A DNA stretch of 5,551 nucleotides, taken from the NCBI GenBank assembly GCA_003646525.1, contig QMKU01000109.1, forward strand, positions 1 through 5,551, written 5' to 3'. The position numbers and the translations under genes are program-made. This document shows positions 1 to 4,820 of this stretch, one piece after another. Under the pieces are notes generated by a model. The model ran no database searches. It was given only the letters and a program-made list of their open reading frames with translations, and was not told the origin of the DNA. Each line of letters starts with the position of its first letter. Within the stretch, counting starts at the first letter, position 1. This DNA comes from Campylobacterota bacterium (GTDB taxonomy: Bacteria > Campylobacterota > Campylobacteria > Campylobacterales > Sulfurovaceae).

Positions 1-97
1 AGCTTTGCGTCAAATTTACAATAAAGGATTAGTCAATGCTATGTGAATTAGTATGTATCATTCTAGGTGAAAAGTAGTAGCCTTGAAGATATTGATA

Positions 98-148
98 GTT
101 GCCTGAGATGGTTGGAGATACTCGAAACAAAGAGTACTCAAAATATTT
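98..148 (+). repeat. Conserved leader, copy A (upstream of 28-aa gene)
   Basis: This stretch matches copy B (389-438) at 42 of 51 aligned positions with one 2-base gap. The most conserved parts are GTTGCCTGAGA, GATACTC, AAGAGTAC and AATATTT. It contains a possible hairpin: TACTC (119-123), an 8-base loop, and GAGTA (132-136). The stem is identical in copy B although the loop differs. The segment ends about 20 bases before the start of the small gene, so it is probably its promoter/leader. Its role is not known. Upstream, 36-77 holds a 13-codon reading frame behind AAAGGAT that resembles the 18-codon frame in unit B; I do not call it a gene. Nothing else is recognised in 1-97. Confidence 0.6.
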
Positions 149-169
149 AATACTATAAAAAGGATCCAA

Positions 170-256
170 ATGATACCGATTCCATTATGTATACAGATTG
201 TGACTATTGTTGCGACGGCTGTAGCAGGAAAAGAGTTATTATCGGACAAAAAGTAA
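170..256 (+). CDS. Small hydrophobic peptide, 28 aa, function unknown
   Basis: The ATG at 170 follows AAAAAGGAT with good spacing, and the frame ends at TAA 254-256. The peptide starts MIPIPLCIQIVTIVATAVAG and ends with a charged tail (KELLSDKK). Residues 2-19 form one uninterrupted hydrophobic stretch long enough to span a membrane, followed by a lysine-rich end. That is the general shape of small membrane peptides and of some type I toxin peptides, but I recognise no family. It occupies the same place in unit A as the 70-aa gene in unit B: after the conserved leader and before the 20-bp repeat. That shared layout, with the ribosome site, is the main reason to think it is translated. It could also be a remnant of a longer gene. 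Confidence 0.4.
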   Translation: MIPIPLCIQIVTIVATAVAGKELLSDKK

Positions 257-272
257 GGTTTATCCCTTATAC

Positions 273-292
273 GCGTAGCTTGAAATAGCTAT
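273..292 (+). repeat. 20-bp downstream repeat, copy A
   Basis: This 20-base sequence is identical to 676-695. It contains an inverted repeat, TAGCT-(TGAAAT)-AGCTA (276-280 and 287-291). Each copy lies 9 to 16 bases after the stop of a small gene (170-256 and 454-666). Copy A is not followed by a T run, so it is unlikely to be a strong terminator here. It is followed instead by an ATTTATTACAAAGGA stretch that resembles the start of the window (around 14-28), which suggests it marks the boundary between tandem units. Confidence 0.7.
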
Positions 293-318
293 CTACCATT
301 TATTACAAAGGAGCTTAA

Positions 319-375
319 ATGCTGAAATTAGAACAATTAACCACGGTTGTGCTACCTCCAGTTCTATGGGTGTAG
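319..375 (+). CDS. Possible 18-aa leader peptide
   Basis: A short frame (MLKLEQLTTVVLPPVLWV, then TAG) starts 5 bases after AAAGGAG (307-313), the best Shine-Dalgarno match in the window. It ends 13 bases before leader copy B. A similar 13-codon frame with AAAGGAT occupies the same place in unit A (36-77). Both begin ATGCT and end near TTCTA-GGTG. These could be leader peptides or remains of a lost upstream partner, such as an antitoxin of the 70-aa gene. No family is recognised, and translation is uncertain. Confidence 0.22.
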   Translation: MLKLEQLTTVVLPPVLWV

Positions 376-388
376 TGGGTGTAAGGTT

Positions 389-438
389 GTTGCCTGAGAC
401 GGCTCGTGATACTCAAACCAAAGAGTACACAATATTTT
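389..438 (+). repeat. Conserved leader, copy B (upstream of 70-aa gene)
   Basis: This is the second copy of the leader at 98-148. The 5-bp stem TACTC (410-414) / GAGTA (423-427) is preserved while the 8-base loop differs. It is followed by an AT-rich stretch and then the AAAAGGAT ribosome site of the 454 gene. Conservation of a non-coding leader ahead of two unrelated small genes suggests a shared promoter or RNA element. The CTGAGA stretch recalls part of the TPP riboswitch, but the rest of that riboswitch is absent. Confidence 0.6.
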
Positions 439-453
439 TTCAAAAGGATTTTA

Positions 454-666
454 ATGAGAGTATCGTATCACGCAGGTGAGAGGTTTTTACAGAGGGTATT
501 TAAGTTTACGGACTATACCAAAAAGCATGTTTTAAATGCTATGAAATTGATAGAGAAAGATATATCCCATATCGAGTATCGTAATGCAAACTTTGTACTC
601 CCCTCTTTTCCCAACTATAGATGTATCGTAGCGGACAATACTTTAGTGACCATCATACCCAAATGA
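454..666 (+). CDS. 70-aa DUF4258/RelE-like small protein, possible toxin
   Basis: The ATG at 454 sits 5 bases after AAAAGGAT. The frame is open further upstream to a GTG at 406, but that extension lies inside the conserved leader and lacks a ribosome site, so 454 is preferred. The protein starts MRVSYHAGERFLQRVF and ends in NTLVTIIPK. A His-x-x-x-Arg start followed by a Val-Thr-Ile strand at the end is the layout of DUF4258-type proteins, which are compact and related to the RelE/BrnT-like RNase toxins. This match is from memory of the pattern, not a search. No antitoxin gene of normal size flanks it; only the 18-codon frame lies upstream. It points towards the 3' end of the CARF-nuclease gene, 25 bases away. 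Its cargo-like position between conserved flanks is shared with the 28-aa gene. Confidence 0.6.
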   Translation: MRVSYHAGERFLQRVFKFTDYTKKHVLNAMKLIEKDISHIEYRNANFVLPSFPNYRCIVADNTLVTIIPK

Positions 667-675
667 TTGGTCTAT

Positions 676-695
676 GCGTAGCTTGAAATAGCTAT
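676..695 (+). repeat. 20-bp downstream repeat, copy B, overlapping the CARF-nuclease stop codon
   Basis: This copy is identical to 273-292. Its last bases contain the CTA (692-694) that is the TAG stop codon of the minus-strand CARF-nuclease gene. So the end of the tandem-unit region and the end of the CRISPR accessory gene coincide to the base. Confidence 0.7.
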
Positions 696-702
696 TTTTT
701 TT
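679..702 (+). terminator. Weak intrinsic terminator after the 70-aa gene
   Basis: A 5-bp stem, TAGCT (679-683) / AGCTA (690-694), with a 6-base loop is followed directly by eight T residues (695-702). The stem is short and has only two G-C pairs, so it is weak. Its place 12 bases after the stop codon and between convergent genes fits a terminator for the plus strand. Confidence 0.4.
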
Positions 703-2509
703 GCATTTTTAAGATTTTGTCTTTGAACTCCAAAATCTCTCGTTTGGTGAAGCTGTGTTCATCCAGTCCAAAAAATCCAAATCCACCGCCATAGTAGGCT
801 CTCTTCTCCTCTACTAAATGTCGAAACTTTGTGACTATCTGCTCTACACCCTCTCCGTAGTAGTTAAGTTTTCTATCGCTGTATATCAGTATATTGTGAC
901 TATAGAGTCTATCGGCAATGGGTGAAAACTTCTCTGTGAGTGCCTTGACTACTATGACGCTGCCCTCTTTTTTTTGCATTTTGATAGACTCTATGGCTAA
1001 CTCTTCATCCGCTTTCGTGACTCCTTGGGCTTTTCTATCTTTTTTGCGTATCTCATCTATCTCGTTTTGAGTAGCACCAAACTCTAGCATAGCAGGGATA
1101 TATCCACGATCATTGAGGGCTATGAGCATCTCTCTACGACTCAACTCCACACCCAATATATCAGCCACCTGCTCCAATGCACTTTTGTTGTTTTGCATAT
1201 CATTGTGGTGGTCTATGGCTAGATAGTTTAGCGGTGGTGTTATATCCTCTATAAGTTCTATACCTATGTATAGATAGTCATTTTTGACTCTATCACTATA
1301 GCTACCTAGCTTCGCTCCCCAAGAGAGGTGATGGTCATAATACTCTTGAGAGTATCTATCTAGTAGTTTTTTGATACTCTTCATCTCTAGGTCATATCCA
1401 CCCAACAAAAAGACCCTCCTGTATAGCTCAAAAAATGGTGATATCTTTTTGTGAAACTTCTTTGTGCCAAAGTTATGTGCATTGTAGATCTCTATACTGT
1501 TGGTAATGGCTCGTAGTTTTGCATTTGCACCAAATACTACTTTGGGTTTGTGTAGCTTATGACTATTGTCAGGGTGTATATTGATGATCAAGTTTTTGCT
1601 ATCATCACCGAAGTATCCTAGTAGGGAGTCGCTCTTGTAGATGATATCTTGTGGTGATATATTGTCTCCTAGCTTGCACTCTATGGTATATATATGATTC
1701 TCTTTGATAGCTAAGATATCAAACTCATTGAATATTTTAATATCGTTAGGCTCATCCTCTATGGAGTCGAAGAGCAGTACTGCTCCCACCTTGATATCAT
1801 CAAAATCATAGCCAAGCAGCTTGAGATATGTAAACTCTTCAAAGAGTATACCAAAGTAGCTAATTTGTTTCAGTCCTCTATAGTGACTATCTATCATGCC
1901 TAGCTCTCTCAATGCTTCTATCTGTTTGGGATAGTTAGAGACTATGACATGGAGTCTGTTTTGGGCTAAATATCTCCTGATCCTAAAGAGAATATTGAAG
2001 TCTTCAAAGAGTGCTAGTAGAGACTCTCTGCTTTTGAGTATCGCTCTCTTGTCTACCTCTTTGGTGAGCTGATAGCCTAGTGACTTTACGAAATCATCTA
2101 CTCTCATATTGTTCTCTATAGAGTGATTGATAAAGCCCGTCTGATCTATGAGATTATAGCTATTTTCAAACTTATCATAGGCTATGATCTTGCCTCCATT
2201 GTGCAAGATAGATCCAGAGAGTACGACTAGTAGGGCAGTATCTGCATTAGTGGCATTGAGGTATAGCTCTGTAGTATCCAGATCATTGATACGGTTTTGG
2301 ATAGAGAGCATATCAGATTTGGAGTCCTCATCTAGCTCTATGAGTTCTATCTCTTGAGAGAGTGTCTCTATCCACTTTTTTAGCCTTAGGGCATTGTGCT
2401 TCTCTTTGTCATCGTAGATGAGTATATGTTTTGATATCTTCTCTCTAAATTCAAAGATGATGGGGATAAGCTCATTGAGGTCTCTGTGGATGATGGTGAT
2501 GAGTGTCAT
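692..2509 (-). CDS. CARF - PD-(D/E)xK nuclease (Card1/Can2-like) with C-terminal DHH-like domain
   Basis: 605 aa from ATG 2509; the frame continues to a TTG at 2539, but the ATG gives the usual CARF opening (MTLITIIHRD). Domains: CARF-like fold about 1-140, with the strand-loop LNATNADTALLVV (84-96); linker helices; PD-(D/E)xK nuclease about 215-350, with E224/E225 (LFEEF), D264 (NEFDIL) and E277-C-K279 (IECK). This is the Card1/Can2 family, in which a cyclic oligoadenylate made by type III Cas10 switches on DNA and RNA cutting. Those proteins are usually about 370-400 aa. Here about 220 further residues follow, with DHHLSW (392-397), AIDHHND (431-437), NDRGY (466-470), YYGEG (550-554) and GGGFGFFG (574-581). 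The IDHH motif, following Asp and glycine-rich end suggest a DHH/DHHA1 phosphoesterase, although the usual N-terminal DxD motif is not clear. The gene diverges from the CorA-Cmr operon across a REP/RAYT element. The nuclease call is firm; the DHH call is moderate. Confidence 0.88.
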   Translation of the reverse strand: MTLITIIHRDLNELIPIIFEFREKISKHILIYDDKEKHNALRLKKWIETLSQEIELIELDEDSKSDMLSIQNRINDLDTTELYLNATNADTALLVVLSGSILHNGGKIIAYDKFENSYNLIDQTGFINHSIENNMRVDDFVKSLGYQLTKEVDKRAILKSRESLLALFEDFNILFRIRRYLAQNRLHVIVSNYPKQIEALRELGMIDSHYRGLKQISYFGILFEEFTYLKLLGYDFDDIKVGAVLLFDSIEDEPNDIKIFNEFDILAIKENHIYTIECKLGDNISPQDIIYKSDSLLGYFGDDSKNLIINIHPDNSHKLHKPKVVFGANAKLRAITNSIEIYNAHNFGTKKFHKKISPFFELYRRVFLLGGYDLEMKSIKKLLDRYSQEYYDHHLSWGAKLGSYSDRVKNDYLYIGIELIEDITPPLNYLAIDHHNDMQNNKSALEQVADILGVELSRREMLIALNDRGYIPAMLEFGATQNEIDEIRKKDRKAQGVTKADEELAIESIKMQKKEGSVIVVKALTEKFSPIADRLYSHNILIYSDRKLNYYGEGVEQIVTKFRHLVEEKRAYYGGGFGFFGLDEHSFTKREILEFKDKILKMQKK

Positions 2510-2580
2510 AATGCTACTTTTTAATATGATTTTATCCAAAAGTATTAATATCTAGCTAAAGCTATTTTTGTATGATATCC

Positions 2581-2605
2581 GTAGGGTGTAGTCACCGACT
2601 ACACC
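2581..2605 (+). repeat. REP hairpin, copy 1 (GTAG foot, forward)
   Basis: GTAG (2581-2584) is followed by a perfect 9-bp stem, GGTGTAGTC / GACTACACC, with a 3-base loop (2594-2596). A GTAG tetranucleotide at the 5' foot of a hairpin is the known recognition form of REP sequences bound by RAYT transposases. The whole 25 bases are the exact reverse complement of 2734-2758, so the pair forms a BIME-like unit. Confidence 0.85.
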
Positions 2606-2634
2606 ATTATATATGGTTTGTACGGTTTGATTTT

Positions 2635-2730
2635 ATTGTTCATTTGTTCATTTGTTCATTTGTTTGTTTGTTCATTTGTTCATTTGTTTGTTCGTTTGTT
2701 CGTTCATTCGTTCATTTGATTGTTTGATTG
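2635..2730 (+). repeat. Degenerate tetranucleotide tract (24 units)
   Basis: Twenty-four consecutive 4-base units follow the pattern (T/A)T(T/C)(G/A), mostly TTTG, TTCA, TTCG and ATTG, with TTTGTTCA as a frequent 8-base unit. The tract fills most of the space between the two REP hairpins. The plus strand is almost free of A outside TTCA and ATTG, giving strong strand asymmetry. Such tracts arise by slippage and can vary in length. This one lies about 125 bases upstream of the CARF-nuclease start and 70 bases upstream of the RAYT start. Confidence 0.85.
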
Positions 2731-2733
2731 ATC

Positions 2734-2758
2734 GGTGTAGTCGGTGACTACACCCTAC
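2734..2758 (-). repeat. REP hairpin, copy 2 (inverted, CTAC foot)
   Basis: This is an exact reverse complement of 2581-2605: a 9-bp stem with 3-base loop (2734-2754), then CTAC (2755-2758), which reads GTAG on the minus strand. With copy 1 it forms an inverted REP pair around the tetranucleotide tract. Both hairpins are perfect, which suggests recent formation or continued selection. Confidence 0.85.
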
Positions 2759-2799
2759 ATGACATGTGTTATCATATCTATTTTGTGTTACAATGGAAA

Positions 2800-3279
2800 A
2801 TGGCAAATTATAGACGAATGTATATTCAAAATTATAGCTATTTTTTGACGGTTGTTACACAGGGGCGTGAGCCTATTTTGATAGACAACATAGATTTGTT
2901 ACGAGAGAGCTTTAGGCGTAGTAAAAGGAGATATGATTACAAGATAGATGCCATTGTGATACTTCCTGACCATTTTCACATGATTATAACACCCAAAAGC
3001 TCCAGAGAATACTCACAAATCATCTCATTTATAAAAAGAAGTTTTGTTTATGGACTTGATGGTGGGTCAAAAGAAAGATTCAAAGCTAACCTAACTGCAT
3101 CCCAATATCATAGAGCACACTCAGGAGTATGGCAGAGAAGATTTTATGAACATACTGTCAGAGATAAGAAAGAGCTATATAGATATATGGAGTATATAGA
3201 AAATAATCCCATCAAACATGGACTTGTGCAAAAGAGAGAAGATTGGCAATATTCATCATTCTATAAAATCCAAAAATAA
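2800..3279 (+). CDS. REP-associated tyrosine transposase (RAYT, Y1_Tnp superfamily)
   Basis: The 159-aa protein starts MANYRRMYIQ, the typical RAYT opening, so ATG 2800 is chosen. An upstream in-frame TTG at 2728 would place coding sequence in the REP hairpin. Family signs in order: YSYFLTVVTQGREPIL (12-27); the HUH metal-binding motif in ILPDHFHMIITP (54-65, H58 and H60); a helix with FIKRSFVYG (77-85); WQRRFYEHTVRD (111-122); and the catalytic-tyrosine region YMEYIENNPIKHGLV (129-143), with Y132 the likely nucleophile; then DWQYSSF (148-154). All key residues are present and the length is normal, so the enzyme is probably active. RAYTs cleave single-stranded REP hairpins next to a GTAG foot, and such hairpins lie 42 bases upstream. 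No good ribosome site precedes the start, which suggests low expression. Confidence 0.93.
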   Translation: MANYRRMYIQNYSYFLTVVTQGREPILIDNIDLLRESFRRSKRRYDYKIDAIVILPDHFHMIITPKSSREYSQIISFIKRSFVYGLDGGSKERFKANLTASQYHRAHSGVWQRRFYEHTVRDKKELYRYMEYIENNPIKHGLVQKREDWQYSSFYKIQK

Positions 3280-3327
3280 TATATCTTTTCATTTTACTCT
3301 TAATTATTAAACGCTAACATAACAACC

Positions 3328-3333
3328 AAAGGA
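3328..3333 (+). promoter_or_regulatory. Ribosome binding site of the CorA-like gene
   Basis: AAAGGA lies 5 bases before the ATG at 3339 and fixes that start. The 59 bases between the RAYT stop and this gene are AT-rich and probably hold the operon promoter (for example TAACAT at 3315-3320 as a -10 candidate), but no clear -35 box is seen. Confidence 0.6.
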
Positions 3334-3338
3334 TTTAT

Positions 3339-4820
3339 ATGTCAAATGATATCTATAGTTATCACAATTTTTTGTTTCCGTTTAGGTTTGATAAGATTAT
3401 CTACGAAGGGATAAAGGATAAACATAATTTTTATAAAGAGAAAACTTTTGATGATAGGGTGCTTATAGATAATGGATTAAGAGGCAGTTTAAAAACAGAT
3501 GGTTGGATTTATAAAAAATTTAAGGTTGGAAATGCCTCAGATTACAATGAAATGGTATATTTTCATGATTTTGTCAAAGATACACTCTTCAATACAAAAG
3601 ATTTCAATGAAAACGATAAGGCATCTTCTTACTATTTCAGCAAAGCTACTCACTGTGGAGATATGTTCATACTCAATATCAAAGGTGGGAAAGAGTATGA
3701 GTTGAAATTGAAATCACTATCCCTTAGAATATTTGATACAGGTGTAGCCATATTATCTATAGAATTGGAGAATGATAGATATGATTCTATCTCTGATATA
3801 CTTAAAATCAATGATTTTGGAAGACGAATATACCCTCAATATTTAGACCAAGGCAATTTTTCAGAGCAGACAAAAAAATCTTTTTTAGCAGATAAAATAG
3901 AGATAAGACTAGGGGATAAATCCTTTTGTGAAGATTTTGATTATGACATATTTCCACCTGAAATTAAAATAGCCTCTTATATTATGAATATATTGGGGGA
4001 TACTTTTACGGAAAATATTGAAAATATTGATAAATATTATATTCAACCGAGTGTGGATGATAGAATGTTTGTGATATGTTGGTATAAAAATAGTGCTATA
4101 TCTCAAAGTTTAAAGGATTATAAATACAGAAGAAGTAGTCGATGGTATGAGTATGTTTTTGTAGATGGCAATGGCAAAACAGTCCAAAGTACTGAAATGC
4201 AAAATGAGTTGATAGAGGAAGCAACCTATCATAGATGGATGGAGTGGGGAACTCTCTATGGTATGAGTAGATACTCTTTCGTCTGTTTAGCAAATTCTGA
4301 TTTCCCTCTCCCTCATATGAAAACAATGTATTTTCAGATGTTTACGCTTCTGCTTGCTCAAAGAGCCTCTATTTTGAGATTTTCTGATGAGATTACAGCA
4401 CTCTCAGATATAGAGAGTAAAAATTTAAATAGCAAAACTTCATCTCTATACAAAAATTATATTAGATTTGTCAATAAACTCTACTTTAGAGAAGTAACTC
4501 CACAAGACCAAGGACTAGAGATATACAATCAAGCTAGAGATATACTGCGTATAGATAGTGATATCAAAGACTTGGACAGAGAGATAGATGAGCTATATAG
4601 GTACGCCTCTATGCTAGAAGAGAATGAGAGAACTGCCAAGATGGATAGACTAACGATACTAGGTTATATATTTCTGCCTGCTACCTTTGTGGCAGGATTT
4701 TTTGGTATGAATATATTTGACACAGATAGTATTGACATAGGAAACTTTACGGGAGTATCTATATCTTTAATAGTGATAATATTGGCATTTATTTATGGTT
4801 ATATAAAAGGAAAAAAATGA
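3339..4820 (+). CDS. CorA-like membrane effector of a type III-B CRISPR system
   Basis: The protein has 493 aa. The first 435 or so residues are cytoplasmic and charged, with no recognised motif at the N-terminus. A long helical part (about 390-435, with DLDREIDELYRYASMLEENE) leads into two C-terminal membrane segments. The first (437-455, LTILGYIFLPATFVAGFF) ends in the GMN signature (G456-M457-N458), the ion-selectivity loop of CorA-family divalent metal channels. The second is about 472-488, followed by KGKK. The CorA pore layout is therefore complete, but the large soluble part is unlike ordinary magnesium transporters. CorA-like proteins next to Cmr genes are known type III effectors opened by SAM-AMP, a conjugate of SAM and ATP made by Cas10, leading to membrane damage. 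The gene overlaps the next (RAMP) gene by ATGA, so the two are translationally coupled. A housekeeping transporter is unlikely in this context. Confidence 0.85.
   Translation: MSNDIYSYHNFLFPFRFDKIIYEGIKDKHNFYKEKTFDDRVLIDNGLRGSLKTDGWIYKKFKVGNASDYNEMVYFHDFVKDTLFNTKDFNENDKASSYYFSKATHCGDMFILNIKGGKEYELKLKSLSLRIFDTGVAILSIELENDRYDSISDILKINDFGRRIYPQYLDQGNFSEQTKKSFLADKIEIRLGDKSFCEDFDYDIFPPEIKIASYIMNILGDTFTENIENIDKYYIQPSVDDRMFVICWYKNSAISQSLKDYKYRRSSRWYEYVFVDGNGKTVQSTEMQNELIEEATYHRWMEWGTLYGMSRYSFVCLANSDFPLPHMKTMYFQMFTLLLAQRASILRFSDEITALSDIESKNLNSKTSSLYKNYIRFVNKLYFREVTPQDQGLEIYNQARDILRIDSDIKDLDREIDELYRYASMLEENERTAKMDRLTILGYIFLPATFVAGFFGMNIFDTDSIDIGNFTGVSISLIVIILAFIYGYIKGKK

Larger units (their letters stand above)
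2581..3279 (+). mobile_element. REP/RAYT element
   Basis: The element comprises the inverted REP pair, the tract between them and the RAYT gene just downstream. RAYT proteins are domesticated relatives of IS200/IS605 transposases that cut and join DNA at REP sequences. No REP copy is found after the transposase gene (3280-3338), so the outer right boundary cannot be placed and the element may be one-sided. It occupies the divergent intergenic region between the CARF-nuclease gene and the CorA-Cmr operon. Confidence 0.65.

Noticed and set aside
58..249. 63-codon minus-strand frame over unit A
   Set aside because: It runs antisense across the conserved leader and the 28-aa gene with no ribosome site; its hydrophobic character mirrors AT-rich DNA.
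368..376. Partial REP (GGGTGTAGT) in unit B
   Set aside because: Nine bases match the REP but the complementary arm is missing, so no hairpin forms; probably chance.
368..438. TPP riboswitch-like CTGAGA stretch in the leader
   Set aside because: Only CTGAGA agrees; the second conserved half (the ACCTGAT and GCGTAGGGA type segments) is absent from both copies, and the downstream genes are not thiamine genes.
257..453. Integron attC site between small genes
   Set aside because: No paired RYYYAAC / GTTRRRY core sites flank the repeats, and no integrase is visible.
2510..2539. TTG start at 2539 for the CARF-nuclease gene
   Set aside because: No ribosome site lies upstream, and the ATG at 2509 gives the expected CARF N-terminus.
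2553..2569. Small hairpin with T run (TAGC-TAAA-GCTA then TTTTT)
   Set aside because: The stem has only 4 pairs and no gene on the plus strand ends nearby, so it is not called a terminator.
2728..2799. N-terminal extension of the RAYT from TTG 2728
   Set aside because: It would translate the REP hairpin; RAYT proteins typically begin with the M-x-N-Y-R-R sequence found at 2800.
3499..4326. Short open frames within the CorA-like gene on both strands (3499-3705, 3909-4106, 4096-4326)
   Set aside because: They overlap a well-supported gene, lack ribosome sites and show no family features.
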